Positions 1 through 11,554 of a stretch of 64,000 nt of DNA are shown in pieces; the first letter of the stretch is position 1; every line of letters begins with the position of its first letter. The notes beneath the pieces are model-generated. The model saw nothing but the letters and a program-made list of their open reading frames with translations. It ran no database searches and had not been told where the DNA came from. A program made the translations under genes and the position numbers. This DNA comes from Heloderma charlesbogerti (Eukaryota; Chordata; Lepidosauria; Squamata; Helodermatidae), in contig JANEZZ010002671.1 of assembly GCA_026122225.1 (NCBI GenBank), positions 769,063 to 833,062 of the forward strand, given 5' to 3'.

Positions 1-113
1 TTTTAAATAATTCCTCAACTGAATGCTTATTAGCTGATACTTTTATAGCCTTTGCCAAGCATTCTGGCAGAACCAATACTGTTCTCCACTTGCTATAATG
101 GCCACCATGGTGG
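1..113. other. Unassigned flank
   Basis: Short AT-rich sequence before the first SINE. I see no gene or repeat signature in it. Confidence 0.3.
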
Positions 114-335
114 ACCATTTATTTTATTTATTTATTGCATTTATACCCTACCTTTTTTCCTCTTGCAAGGAACCCAAGGCAGCTTACATTATCCTCCTCC
201 TCTCCATTTTATCCTCACAACAACAACCCTGTGAGGTGGGTTGGGCTGAGAGTGTGTGACTGGCCCAAAGTCACCCAGTGAGCTTCCATGGCCGAGTGGG
301 GACTAGAACCCGGATCTCCCGGCTCCCAGTCATTG
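114..335 (-). mobile_element. tRNA-derived SINE with L2-like 3' tail (copy 1)
   Basis: On the minus strand this reads as a B-box-like ggttctagtcc, a body with ccatggaagctcactgggtgac and caacctcacaggg, then a tail beginning aatgtaagctgccttggg and ending in tataaat plus a (TTTA)n-type run on the plus strand. The same body is repeated at 37,031-37,273 in the opposite orientation. The 5' end is eroded, so the A-box part is not clear. Internal pol III boxes and a LINE-like tail define a SINE; the family name is not assigned. Confidence 0.8.
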
Positions 336-1499
336 CCAAGCAATGGTAGAGGGAGGGGAAGACAACTTTTTGAGATTGGCCCCAACTCACAAAAAGCGAC
401 CACCTCCTCCAGGCTCCACTAGGAAGAACAATCTGTGTTCTTAGATCTGTGCACACATGTGCATTCATATTTCTTGCCTCCCCTGAACAAGTCTGAAGCT
501 ATTTTCAGAAATAAAGCAATTCGTCTTTAATGCATAGCTTTCTATGGGATCCCTCATCATAGAGGCACACCCACTAAACAATAGCATTCGATTGTCTAGG
601 GTAGAAGATAAAGTTTATCCGCAGCAGCATTTCATCTCCAAGGTCGGTATTTTACCTTTCCCTGCTGAACTCAGATGGTCAGTATGGAAGAAAATAAAGG
701 CATGTTATGGGGTCCCTGCCCTACTAATGGAAGTTTCTGGGAGCAAGAGACAATTTTTTCTCAAAACACTGGTGAACATAACTGTATGTTTGTAATGGAC
801 TTGACATCACAACTGAACCACCTGCATTTCAGGAGGTATTTTTTATTAATTTTATCACCCCCCCCAGCACTTATTTATTTTCTGTGACTGGTCCACAGAT
901 GAACATGCAGAAATCGCTGTACACTGCTAAAGAGCCTGTAGTTATGAGCAAGGGTTTGTGCCGCCCACCCCCGCAATGCTGGCACTAATAGATAAATGGA
1001 ACAGATCAGGACAGCTCTGACTTGTACACTGATTTTAGGAGAACAAGTCAGCAGCTCTGAGCTTCCTTCCTTCAAATCACATTAGGATGGCAGAGGGTCC
1101 TCTCCAGGGGCCATTCAATCTACCCAGAAAGCACCAGCTGCTTCAAGATCCTATCCCTCCTCCTGCAAAAACTGGAATATTCTTCCTGCCCCTTCCAGCA
1201 GGATATATATCTAATCTCAAGCTGTTTGGGTAAAAATGTATACAATGAAAGAATATTTGCACACTGGTATAAACAGCACTGTTAGGAAGTGTCTGTCAAG
1301 GCTTCTGGTCACATTCTCCGAGCCTCACTACCTAATCAGCCTCGCCTCATAAATCCTCAATTACTGGCGATTTTTCAAGTATACAACTTGAGATTGTACA
1401 GGCCATTCTGATTTGTATAACTACACTCCTATGACACTAGATAACAGAACACTCCATCTGCTCTGTCTTTGAAAAAACAGACACCACTCCATTTCATTG
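336..1499. other. Unassigned sequence, KPNA1 distal 3' UTR or 3' flank
   Basis: No open reading frame, repeat or RNA gene is recognisable. Minus-strand AATAAA-like words occur near 840-880, so transcript ends here are possible, but nothing selects one. Confidence 0.3.
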
Positions 1500-1624
1500 G
1501 ATGTATTAATGGTTTAATTCACCCCTTTAAAGAGAGAATTGTCATTATTTCCTAGCAAGAACACCAATGCACCACGTTCTCACTAGCTTGGAAGAAAAAC
1601 CTTCAGTGTGAGAAAGATAAAGGA

Positions 1625-1725
1625 TGTGTGTAAATATACATATATACATACACGTTAGTGCGCACACTGGAGGAGTGTGTATGTGCATATGTACTCTACG
1701 TATGCACACACATACACACACTATC
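1625..1725. repeat. Alternating purine-pyrimidine microsatellite tract
   Basis: Imperfect TG/CA and TA runs alternate over about 100 bp, with gtgtgtatgtgcatatg and tgcacacacatacacacac blocks that are partly complementary to each other. Such tracts are prone to slippage and to hairpin or Z-DNA structures. Confidence 0.8.
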
Positions 1726-2204
1726 AGTATTGGTGTACGTGAGACATTTCAGTATCACATGCACACTTAACTGAAGTTGGCTTACAAAATATGTAGCTTC
1801 CCCACCCCTCACAAAAAAACCCTATGAAATAAAATACATGATTTAAAACAAACCTTACAGGAATGACATGTTATTGGTAATTTACACTTTAAAAAACCCA
1901 GCCACAAAAAAATCTGGAAGCTGAAACAAGATTGCTATTCATCAGTGGTTCTACCACCCTTTGAAACAATCATGATTATTAGCTATGGGACATAAAGGCA
2001 ACATAGAGGTTGTTTTTAAGGATTACCCATCTAATTTTTAAAAAATGGGGTGCACTGTACTTTTGCCCACAAAAGGTTTCACGAACCCCTGCCCCAACTT
2101 ATCTTTCTTGCACACAGTTTACTTCCTTGTTTGTAGCTGCTGCTTCCTTCTATCTGTAGTTTTGGTGCCATTTCTTCTTTAAACATGGACTTAATAAACA
2201 AGGA

Positions 2205-2672
2205 CCTGGTTCACACATAACACTAACCCATGGTTAACTCTTGGTTTGTTGCCCTACTCAGTGTCTGTCTGGCAGACGACTGAACAAACCATCATTTGTT
2301 TTCTCAATCCCTGGATTGTTTGTTTCCCTCCTCCTTCACCTGCTCCCTCCCTGTATCCCAAATGCCTCTGTGGTGCTTTAGTACTGGCGTGTAAAGCAGC
2401 TGGGCTTTCTGACCACTCTCGCCCACTGCCCTTATAGCCTGGCACAACAACCTATAAACAACCCGCAGTTCTGGATTCACACTAACAACTACTCATGGCT
2501 TAAACAACCCAGAGCTTATAACCCAACAACAAACCATGGGTTCTCTTTCTGAGTTGTTCATGGTTAATAAACTATGGTTCGTTAGTGTGGCTGGGTTTGT
2601 GCATCACAGTAACCCAGAATTCAACAACCCGTGGGTTAAAATAAACCACGGGTAAATGTTATGTGTTATGGA
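2205..2672. mobile_element. MITE-like element with inverted ends (AACCATGG family)
   Basis: The left end reads ttcacacataacactaaccc and the right end, on the other strand, cataacacataacatttaccc, which are similar inverted ends. The interior carries several copies of aaccatggtt and gtgggttaa words. An element with the same words lies at 55,703-56,060. No coding capacity and no clear target-site duplication were found, so class II non-autonomous is an inference. Confidence 0.55.
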
Positions 2673-4097
2673 TTCCTGCCCTAACATGGGATCATCCTCA
2701 TGAACAATCAATATGGGGGATTAGTTTATTGCAAAGCACATCCCTATTTCAGATCAGCCTTAATTTTAAAATCCTAAATTCACAAACAATTGAAGTCCAA
2801 CAGAGGTTGACGATGGTAACTGAAAATGCTCCTTCAGTGTAAAGCAGCACTACATTAAAGAAAGTAACTTGCTGGAGGCTGTTGAAGAATGGACAAAAGT
2901 GGTAACTGTGAGGACTCCCATGGAAGGGTTGTTCACACAAAACATTGATGAGACTGGGCCTCCTAACAGTTTGATGAAGTAGATTTTTTGTGGGTGATGC
3001 TAGTTACCTTCTGTTAATTTTAACACGAAGGATCCGTCAAGCAATTCTGATAACAGAATTTATTATGGATGCACAACATTTGTTGTTCTCTGAAAGGTCA
3101 AGATGATTAAAGACATCACCCAATTTGGGAGGGGGTGCAAGCCCCCTACAATATCCAAGTATTCACAGAAGAACAACACTGCTGATATGTTAAATTAATA
3201 CTATGCTGTCACAATCAGCTGGCACTGGAATGAGAGAAGAAGATCAAAGGAACTGGCATTCACATCCAATGCCTTCAGTCCAAGCATACTGGAGAGCCAC
3301 GACCTTGGTGAGAGTCAAAAGGGCACTCTACAAATATATGGAAACTGCTGTGACGCACTTGGCTGTTGCGAGAAGTTGAAGTGCTGACGTTTCACCAGAG
3401 AGCAGCTGTTTGTATTGAGGATTAAATGAGAGGTGCAAATTGAAATTAGGCAGATGATTTCACAACTGAAGTGCCTGTAGTGTAGCTGCAAAATACATCC
3501 CTCACTTGAGAGGGTTAGATTCCTTTAAACAGAGGGATTTGCTGGTTTGTAATGAAGCTGCTAAAGCGCAAGTGTTCTTTGTAGCCTCTCTCAGAAAGCA
3601 GATGCAACCCAGGGAGCTAGTGTCTTCCTTGCATCAATAGTTTAGCATATTAAGAATGTACAACAAAAAGTGATGTACAGCCCCCTGTTCAACCAAGCTG
3701 TGTACAAAAACCTCAAAACAGAGATTTCCCAGGAGTAACGATGTTAATGAGGGCCAATTTCAAAACGTGAAAGAAAGGTTCAGTTTGAACACAGAGAGAG
3801 CCAATTTATGCTGTGGTAAATGAGCAGTGAAGTTCCTCTTTCCCTGGCACAATTTAGGGCAACTTCACAAGAACACTGGCTGTGCCACTGGGGAGGCACA
3901 GAGAGATGTGCCACTTCCCCATTCCTTGTGCAGACAGAATTTCAAATCCCACTGAGTCAAAATGGCAGCATAGAAGTCACCTTGCTGTCAACTGTTCAGC
4001 GTTCCTAGAACCTGGAAAAACGTATTCACTGGCAGCTGTAAGTTCAGTAAGATCTTTAAGTATTCAGTAAGATCTTAAAGTAAGATCTTTAAGTATC

Positions 4098-4135
4098 ATG
4101 CGTGTGTGTGCGTATGTGCATGTGTGTGTGTGTAT
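4098..4135. repeat. (TG)n microsatellite
   Basis: Imperfect TG repeat (gcgtgtgtgtgcgtatgtgc followed by tgtgtgtgtgtg) within the probable 3' UTR. Just upstream, agatctttaagtattcagta-type words are tandemly repeated at about 4,045-4,098. Confidence 0.85.
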
Positions 4136-4617
4136 AAAAATAAACAAACAGGAGCTGAGGCTGCCACACACAAAACCACCACCATTCTTTTCTGAGCATT
4201 AAATAATTCTCTTAAATCCACTGAACGAGGGAGGCACCCAAAGGAGGGCATGGAAAGGAAGAGCCTCTCAGAGCCTCTCTGTGGGCAACAAGAGCACTGT
4301 GACGCACACGCACGCGCACACAAACTCCACCCTTGTTTCAGAATCTAGGTTTACACCACTTCAGTGTACATTTCATTGGTAAAAACTGACATCTTTCCAG
4401 AGGTGCTCCAGCTCTGAAGAGATGGGCACAACAGTTACGGTAAGCCCTTACCAAAGTGGCATCCTACAGCTAAGAGCCAAAAGTTTTCCAGTTGTGTTTA
4501 AGGGAGTGTGTGCGCAAAGCAAACAAATGAGCTCACACAAATTTATGGAGAACAGGACCAACGCAGACCTCTACATTAGGACTGGCTGGGCAGAGCAACA
4601 CAGCACACAAGAACACC

Positions 4618-4805
4618 TCAGAGCTGGAAGCCTTCCATGGGAGCCTCACACTGCTGGAAGATGTACTGCTGCTGGCCAAGATCTACTTGTGGGGCAATAC
4701 TGCTGTCCTCCTCTTCTGACCCGAAGTAGTGTTCAATCAGATCAAAGGCCTTCTGGTAGATTTCTTGGTTCTCGTGGCTCTGCAGGAACTCAATCTTATC
4801 CAGGC
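4618..4805 (-). CDS. KPNA1: KPNA1 last coding exon (C-terminus and stop)
   Basis: The acceptor AG is at 4,807-4,806 and the exon begins with GC, completing a Gly codon split across the intron. It encodes GLDKIEFLQ..., then an amphipathic stretch ending [11 protein letters not shown], and finishes EAPMEGFQL with TGA at 4,620-4,618. In importin alphas this acidic C-terminal region, with ARM10, binds the export receptor CAS/CSE1L, which recycles the adaptor to the cytoplasm. 61 complete codons plus stop; no lesion. Confidence 0.97.
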
Positions 4806-5733
4806 CTGCAAGGAAAACACACAAACCCCCTCATATCTAGAACATGAAGACACACCCTGCGCTAGTCATCCTCTTTTCCAATCCAGAGAGTGAGATTAGG
4901 GTATCTGAACTGCAGTGCCAATTAAAAATCTTTAAGAAGACTAGCTATGTTCAACCTAAGACCCCAAAGGGTAGAATCCACTGAACTTTTTCTACTCATG
5001 TAACTGCTGTCAGTGGGGCGGCAATTCCCTCTCTCCCATGCATCCTCAAAATTGGCTCCAGAGCAGGTTCTTCGGGGCAGGGAGAACTGCCGGGGGGGAG
5101 ACGGGGAGAAAGTCTGCTTCAACGTTCGATTTCGCCCAAAGATGTTAGCGATCCCACTGCTGTTAGTGCTGTCCTGTCCCCAAGCTGGGCCCTTTCCTCC
5201 CTTCCATTACCTCAGACCATGAAAGTGCTGCTTCGGTGGAGAATGCAGTGCAGAAATATTAAACTCAAATAGTCTGCAAACCTCTCAATGTTACAATCCA
5301 AGCAAATGTGATTTGAAGATATTTATGTTCAAGCCATTATACCAGCAAGAACCTGCGTACTAACTGCAAGATTTTGGTTACGATGCAGGGCATAAGCAAC
5401 CACTAATATAAGGAGTAATAAATACTTCCCAAATCCTGCTCTTATTGAGAATGGAAAAACTGCAACTTGTATTGAGAATTTTTTGGTAGAAATGCTCAAC
5501 AGCTACCTGAACTGGGAAATTAAAGGCAACAGAGATGGTATCAGGTGTTGTTTACAAACGAAGAATACTTGGAGCAAATTATGGGCAAGGGAAGTTTTAA
5601 TACATTGCCTCCACATACAGTGATAGGGTACCATTTTGCTTCATGCTCCTTTGGAATTATAATGAGCAATGGCAAATAAAGTAAAAACAAATCTACTGTT
5701 TATTCTCATATGGCTATCACTCATTATCCTTAC
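4806..5733 (-). other. KPNA1 intron, no repeat recognised
   Basis: A 928-bp intron between the last two coding exons, with GT donor at 5,733-5,732 and AG acceptor at 4,807-4,806. Nothing else is identified inside it. Confidence 0.85.
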
Positions 5734-5912
5734 CATAGGCTTCTTCAATGAGTGCACAGTATGGGTTAATGCCAGTGCCACTTCGTTTGGCTTCTTGCTC
5801 GCCAAGCCTTAGGATGTTTTCAAGCCCATTAAGTGCTACCTGCACAATCTTCGAGTCCATCACCGTAAGGAGGTCACAGAGTGGTTTGATACAGCCAAGT
5901 TCTACCAGATAC
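5734..5912 (-). CDS. KPNA1: KPNA1 coding exon: end of ARM8, ARM9 and start of ARM10
   Basis: The acceptor AG is at 5,914-5,913 and the donor GT at 5,733-5,732. The first base completes Lys and the last base opens Gly, so it is 1+59x3+1 = 179 bp. It encodes [15 protein letters not shown], then [16 protein letters not shown], then [11 protein letters not shown]. The helix pattern is ARM-like, but here the groove position has Leu-Asn in place of the Trp/Asn ladder, as is normal for the last repeats. No frame damage. Confidence 0.98.
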
Positions 5913-6361
5913 CTGAAAACCACAATGGACTGAAAATCAAGACAACTAGAGGATTCAGTTTGACAAAATGGCACCACCTGTGTGCATCTTGGTTAACTCA
6001 CTTTTAAAAGTACAGATAGCTTTGCAATGGCTCAAGCAGGATGTAATAGGTGTATGTTAAGTATATTCAAGAGAGGAACAGTGGTCCATTCACTCATACT
6101 TAGTGTTTCATCAGTGGTATAGGGCATCTGAGCAACTGTTCAAGGAAGGTAAGTCTTAGAAGAAGCTAATCAAACAGATAATATAGACCATACTGAATAA
6201 CATGAGTGCATAGAGATGGCATCTCCTGGTTTTGGTGGTGGTGGTGGGGACATCATGGCACCAGCTCTTGGCACAACACTTTGACCTTGAAGTATCTTTG
6301 TCTGAAAACCCTAACATGAATATTCAAATCAATCCATCTTGAGGACTTTACTGCTACTTAC
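5913..6361 (-). other. KPNA1 intron, no repeat recognised
   Basis: A 449-bp intron. It contains a short imperfect (GGT)n run near 6,231-6,247 and nothing else recognised. Confidence 0.85.
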
Positions 6362-6489
6362 TTGATCTGCTCAGCAGAGCCACCAGATGTTGCATTAGTG
6401 ATAGCCCAAGCTGCTTCTTTTCTTGTCCGAAACTCAGCAGTTTGCAAAATATTTATTAGAGCTGGAAAAATGTTGGCATCTATAACTGT
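6362..6489 (-). CDS. KPNA1: KPNA1 coding exon: ARM8
   Basis: AG is at 6,491-6,490; the exon starts ACA (Thr, phase 0) and ends with AA before GTAAGT, leaving Lys split. It encodes [16 protein letters not shown] and [20 protein letters not shown]. The Trp and Asn of AAWAITNA are the ARM8 groove residues that help form the minor NLS-binding site. 128 bp, intact. Confidence 0.98.
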
Positions 6490-6545
6490 CTGAAAAACAA
6501 ATAGGGCCTTAATATATCAATTAAAATTAATGATTACTTGCTTAA

Positions 6546-6618
6546 CAGTGCTATCCTATACACATCTACTCAGAAGTAAGTCCCATGGAGTTCCCAGGTA
6601 AGTGTGTATAGGTTAGAA
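6546..6618. mobile_element. Short palindromic MITE remnant
   Basis: The stretch reads ctatcctatacacatctact ... aagtgtgtataggtta, with inverted cctatacaca / gtgtgtatagg ends around cagaagtaagtcccatgg. This is a common small interspersed palindrome of squamate genomes, probably a hAT-type MITE. A related half copy lies near 30,680-30,722 (taagctccataggattgcac). Confidence 0.55.
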
Positions 6619-6623
6619 GACTA

Positions 6624-7075
6624 AGGGAGCAAACCTATGTCCCCTAGTCAGCGGCTAGACGGTGATAGGACATCTGGTTTTCTGGGAACCGACCTTGGAG
6701 CCTGTGCTCTGAGGTCCGTTCCTGGAGAACCAACCTTCCCCCACTTCTGCGCTGCCTTACAGGCAGCGCGGAACAGTCCCACACCCCATACTCAAAAAAG
6801 GAGCACAGAGCGGCCAAAGTGGCGCATTCCAGGGGGCATTCTGGGGCGGGGAAGGAGGAAATGCAGGTACGACACATCCTATGTGTTGTCAAGCAGTCAC
6901 CTTCCCCGCTCCCCCTTCCCACAGCTAGACAGCGGAAATCGGCAGTCTAGCCGCAAATGCAGTGTAGGAGAAGCACGGAGGGAACGATCCCCTCCATACG
7001 TCTCCTGCCCTGCACTGGATAGGGGGTCACCTCTGAGTTCGAAGGCGGCCACCTATTCCCATAGGATTGCTCCCT
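6624..7075. mobile_element. Non-coding DNA transposon (MITE) with 16-bp inverted ends
   Basis: The left end agggagcaaacctatg (6,624-6,639) and right end cataggattgctccct (7,060-7,075) are inverted repeats with one mismatch. The 452-bp interior is GC-richer than the intron around it and repeats gctaga-type words near both ends. No transposase. Target duplications are not evident, so the superfamily is unassigned. Confidence 0.65.
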
Positions 7076-7140
7076 AAAGCTTTCTTCCTAGTAGTCAACA
7101 CACAAATTTGACCCAGTCTTACTCAAGTCATCAGATTCAT

Positions 7141-9650
7141 GTTGTTGTTGTTCAGTCGTTAAGTCATCTCCGACTCTTCGTGACCCCATGGACCATAGCA
7201 CGCCAGGCCTTCCTGTCCTCTGCTCTCTCCCGGAGTGTGCTCAAGCTCATATTCACTGTATTGGTGATGCTATCTAGCCATCTCATCCTCTGCCGTCCCC
7301 TTCTCCTTTTGCCTTCAATCTTTCCAGGATCAGGGTCTTTTCCAGGGAGTTTTCTCTTCGCATTAGGTGGCCAAAATATTTGAGCTTCAGCTTCAGTATC
7401 TGTCCTTCCAATGAGCACTCAGGGTTGATTTCCTTTAGGATTGACTGATTTGACCTCCTTGCAGTCCAGGGGACTCGTGAGAGTCTTCTCCAGCACCACA
7501 GTTCGAAAGCATCGATTCTTCGGCGCTCAGCCTTCCTTATAGTCCAACTCTCACAGCCATACGTTGCTACTGGGAAAACCATAGCTTTGATTAGACGAAC
7601 CTTTGTTGGCAAGGTGATGTCTCTGCTTCTTACTATGCTGTCTAGGTTTGCCATAGCTTTCCTCCCAAGGAGCAAGCGTCTTTTAATTTCATGGCTACAG
7701 TCACCGTCTGTGGTGATCTTGGAGCCCAAGAAAATAAAATCTGTCACTGCTTCCATTTCTTCCCCTTCTATATGCCAGGAAGTGATGGGGCCAGATGCCG
7801 TGATCTTCGTTTTTGTAATGTTGAGTTTCAAACCAGCTTTTGCACTCTCCTCTTTCACCCTCAACATGAGGCTCTTTAGATCCTCTTCGCTTTCTGCCAT
7901 TAGGGTGGTATCGTCTGCATATCTGAGGTTGTTGATAATTCTCCCGGCAATCTTAATTCCAACCTGTGATTCATCCAACCCGGCGTTTCTCATGATGTAC
8001 TCTGCATATAAATTAAATAAGCAGGGCGACAATATGCAGCCTTGTCGTATTCCTTTCCCAATTTGGAACCAATCGGTTGTTCCATGTCTGGTTCTTGCTG
8101 TTGCTTCTTGACCATCATACGGGTTTCTCAGGAGACAGGTAAGGTGGTCTGGTACTCCCATCTCTTTCAGAATTTGCCAGAGTTTGTTGTGATCCACACA
8201 ATCAAAGGCTTTAGCGTAGTCAATAAAGCAGAAAGAGACGTTTTTCTGGAATTCTCTTGCTTTCTCCATGATCCAGCAAATGTTGGCGATTTGATCTCTA
8301 GTTCCTCTGCCTCTTTGAAACCCAGCTTGTACTTCTGGTAGTTCTCGGTTCACATACTGCTGAAGCCTAGCTTGTAGGATTTTGAGCATCACCTTGCTGG
8401 CATGTGAAATGAGCGCAATTGTACGGTAGTTCAAACACGCTTTGGCATTGCCCTTCTTTGGAACTGGAATGTAAACTGACCTTTTTCAGTCTTGTGGCCA
8501 CTGTTGAGTGTTCCAAATTTGTTGGCATATTGAGTGCAGCACTTGAACAGCATCATCTTTTATGATTTCAAATAGCTCAGCTGGAATACTGTCATCTCCG
8601 CTAGCTTTGTTGTTAGTAATGCTTCCTAAGGCCCACTTGACTTCACTCTCTAGGATGTCTGGCTCAAGTTCAGTGACCGCACTATCGTGGCTATCAGGGA
8701 CATTCAGATCTTTCCTGTATAGTTCTTCTGTGTATTCTTTCCACCTCTTCTTAATGTCATCTGCTTCTGTTAGATCCCTGCCTTCTTTGTCCTTTATCAT
8801 GCCCGTCTTTGCACAAAACGTTCCCTTGATATTTCCGATTTTCTTGAAGAGATCTCTAGTCTTCCCATTCTGTTGTTTTCCTCAATTTCTTTGCATTGTT
8901 CATTTAAGAAGGCCTTCTTGTCTCTCCTTGCTATTCTCTGGAACTCTGCATTCAGTTGGATATATCTTCCCCTTTCTCCCTTGCTTTTCGCTTCCCTTCT
9001 TTCCTCAGCTACTTGTAAAGCTTCATCAGACAGCTACTTTGCTTTCTTGCATGTCTTTTTCTTTGGGATGGATAGTCCATAGTTGCTCAGGCACGCTGTC
9101 TATCAGGTCTAATCCCTGAAATCTATTCCTCACCTCCACTGTATATTCATCAGGGATATGATTTAGGTCATACCTGAATGGTTTAGTGGTTTTCGCTACG
9201 TTCTTCAATGTAAGCTGAAATTTTGCAAGAAGCAGCTCATGATCTGAGCCACAGTCAGCTCCAGGTCTTGTTTTTGCTGACTGTATAGAGCTTCTCCACC
9301 TTTGACTGCGAAGGACATAATCAATCTGATTTCGATATTGACCATCTGGTGATGTCCATGCGTAGAGTCGCCTCTTGTGCTGTTGGAAAAGAGTGTTTGC
9401 TATGATCAGCGTGTTCTCTTTGCAAAACTCTATTAGCCTTTGTCCTGCTTCATTTTCTACACCAAGGCCATGCTTGCCTGTTATCCCGGTGATTTCTTGA
9501 CTTCCTACTTTAGCATTCCAATCCCCTATGATGAAGAGGACATCTTTTTTTGGTGTTAGTTTTAGAAGGTGTTGTAGGTCTTCATAGAACTGATCAACCT
9601 CAGCTTCTTCGGCCTCAGTGGTTGGGGCATAGACTTGAATTACTCTGTAT
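7141..9650 (-). mobile_element. BovB (RTE) LINE, 5'-truncated copy 1
   Basis: The plus strand begins with the reverse of the BovB 3' end (ttgttcagtcgttaagtc, ctccgactcttcgtgacc). Minus-strand reading frames give the endonuclease C-terminal part (GDWNAKVG, QIDYVL, SDHELL at about 9,250-9,560), then the reverse transcriptase and its C-terminal ESWTIRKAERRRIDAFELWC and YFGHLMRRENSLEKTL. The copy lacks the 5' part of the endonuclease. BovB in squamates is well known and has moved horizontally between vertebrates. Confidence 0.93.
7164..9208 (-). pseudogene. BovB ORF2 remnant (endonuclease end and reverse transcriptase)
   Basis: The main frame runs 8,800 to 7,283 with a single in-frame TGA at 8,488-8,486, where the family has Trp after PQD. 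Visible RT motifs are FIDYAKAFDCVDH (motif A), KGIRQGCILSPCLFNLYAE (motif B) and LRYADDTTLMAE (motif C, YADD). A frameshift near 7,283-7,418 moves the last part (RRRGRQRMRWLDSIT) to another frame. The upstream part at 9,208-9,026 (RNRFQGLDLIDSVPE) joins after a short deletion relative to the copy at 56,061. Not functional. Confidence 0.9.
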
Positions 9651-9975
9651 GCCTAGACTGAAACGTTGTCATCTCAAGTCCAGCAGAAAAGGGTGTGTTA
9701 CACACTATTGTAATCATGAAAAGCAGCATTCAGTTCTGTTCAGTATCTATCTCTGAACTGTAAAATTTTTGTTTGGGGGAAGGAGAGTTAAAATTAGAGT
9801 TGTTTTCCTGAAGCTTCTCAGTTTAGGTCTTGTATTTAAAACGTTTGTTGAAAACTATAAATGGTACACACAAGAATGGGCAAGTTCTTCTGTCAAAACC
9901 TCATGCACAGCTACAGGCCTAGGATCTGATTTTATACTGGCAAACAAATCTTTGAACCAATTGCAGCTTGGTTAC

Positions 9976-10101
9976 CTGAATCTGGGCTCTGTTTCCAGCT
10001 GTGATATTTGATATTGTCCAGCATGCTTCCTTTTTAATTGATTCTTTAGGACTACTTAGCAAGTGTAATAAACTCTGCAGGGCTGAACAATTCAGTATAA
10101 C
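9976..10101 (-). CDS. KPNA1: KPNA1 coding exon: ARM7
   Basis: AG is at 10,103-10,102; the exon starts GTT (Val) and ends CAG before GTAACC, 126 bp and exactly 42 codons. It encodes [20 protein letters not shown] and [20 protein letters not shown]. The Trp and Asn in ACWTISNI are the ARM7 ladder residues of the minor NLS site. Intact. Confidence 0.98.
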
Positions 10102-10729
10102 CTGAGAGAAAGAGACAGAGATTTTAGCCTGCATGCAGAAGTTAGATCTCAAATTTCCTGTACACTTACCTCAGAAAGACAAAAATAAGACCATCACCAA
10201 TAGAAACACAAAGGCAAGGCGCATCAAAAGATACAACTGAAAGACTTTTGCTGATCTAAAATCAAGAAAGGACATTAAAGAAAAAGGCAAAAGCTTGAAG
10301 AACTAAAGGGGAACAAAAGGTAGCAGCTTGTCTACCCAGAGAGACAGTTTGAAGGGCAGGGAGGAAGGAACATCATGACCAATGACTGCAAGAGGCAGAA
10401 AAGGAGGCATAAGAGCCTTTTAAATGGACGTTAGGAACAAGACAGTGTAGCCAAAGACAGGGGTACATACTGAGTGGGATGTGGGACCTTGCAACACATG
10501 ATGGAGAAGAAAGGTACACCACACTTTTCATCTCAGAATTTGAGAAAAGTGAACTTTGCCACTTGGCAGAAAGGATGAGAAAGACATTCCAGATAAAATA
10601 AGAGTGAATCATATTAAGGACTGCTTAGATAAGTCAAACATTTTCAGATCAATCCACCTAGACATCCCACATTCTAACAATGCAAGAATAAGGTGCTTAA
10701 GTAAACGTACACATTTCAGTTTGGTTGGC
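10102..10729 (-). other. KPNA1 intron sequence, nothing recognised
   Basis: Intron upstream (in gene sense) of the ARM7 exon. No open frame, repeat family or RNA gene is recognised. Confidence 0.6.
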
Positions 10730-10915
10730 TCTCTGAAGAGCTGCGCCAGTTGCTTCCTCTGCGGTGGCGGGAAGCGGGGATGCAACACGGGAAGGGGTGC
10801 AGTGTGGTAAAGGAGGAGGGGGCATAAAGTGGGGATATGCAGTGCAGCAAAGGGAAGGAAGTGGGGCGTGACGTGGGAAGGGGGTAGGGGGGATAATGCA
10901 GCAGTAGATGTGCTC
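10730..10915. repeat. G-rich imperfect tandem tract
   Basis: The plus strand carries repeated gggaagg, gtggggc and gcagtg words (for example ggaggagggggc, gaagggggtagggggga). It looks like a decayed tandem array of roughly 30-40 bp units and has several G-runs that could form quadruplexes. Confidence 0.45.
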
Positions 10916-11413
10916 TCTCACTTCAGGCTGCGGGAGAGCTTGCATCGTGGCTGACAAATGCATCCTAAACTGTGCAGATAAACTGGGAGGGATTCTGGAC
11001 ACTTTGAGGACAAGACAGCTCAGAACTTGATTTGAAAACTCCCTAACATTCTCATTTAAAAGAAGAAACCTGAGTAACAAATTACTCAGTATGGACCGGC
11101 TGCTACAAATATACACAGACTGAACAATGAATAGGTAACGATACCAAATACATGAGCTGCTTTTCAAACACACTAGAGCAGTGCTTCTGAAATTGTGTAT
11201 CCCACTGTGTTTTTGGGCGGGTCATACCCTGAGGGGCTTCCCCCCTCTCTTTTCTTTCACCAGGCTGACATCACTGTTGTGCAGCTCCTTCGTGAAGACA
11301 GGCTCTCCCTCCATGTCATGCTTAATTCCTATTCAAGTACATATGCGCTAGCCAGTATCTGTAGGAGAAGCCACCGCCCAGGGAAGAGGGAGTGCCTGCT
11401 GCTGCTGGTGCTG

Positions 11414-11433
11414 CCACCACCACCACCACCACC
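11414..11433. repeat. (CCA)n microsatellite
   Basis: Near-perfect CCA trinucleotide run of about 20 bp beside the L2 5' end. Confidence 0.9.
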
Positions 11434-11554
11434 GCTGCTCTCCCTGTGGACTTCTGCCTGGCAGTATTTGTGAGGGGGATGTATTTTTTGTTGATTTTTG
11501 TTTAACTGTTGGTGGGGGTGGGTTTTGGGAGGATTCTGTTGTGTTTTCAGGGGT

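Larger units (their letters stand above)
1500..4617 (-). other. KPNA1: Probable KPNA1 3' UTR (far end undefined)
   Basis: This lies directly after the KPNA1 stop codon in the direction of transcription. Vertebrate KPNA1 mRNAs have a 3' UTR of several kilobases, so much of this stretch is expected to be transcribed. Minus-strand AATAAA words, seen as tttatt on the plus strand, occur at 3059-3064 and 2725-2730 and are candidate polyadenylation signals. A MITE at 2,205-2,672 and TG/CA microsatellites interrupt it. The extent is inference; no transcript evidence is available. Confidence 0.45.

Noticed and set aside
1500..4617. A specific polyadenylation site
   Set aside because: Several AATAAA words exist on the minus strand, but nothing in the sequence selects one.
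4422..4847. 141-codon plus-strand open frame
   Set aside because: Antisense to the last KPNA1 exon; it exists because the exon constrains the opposite strand.
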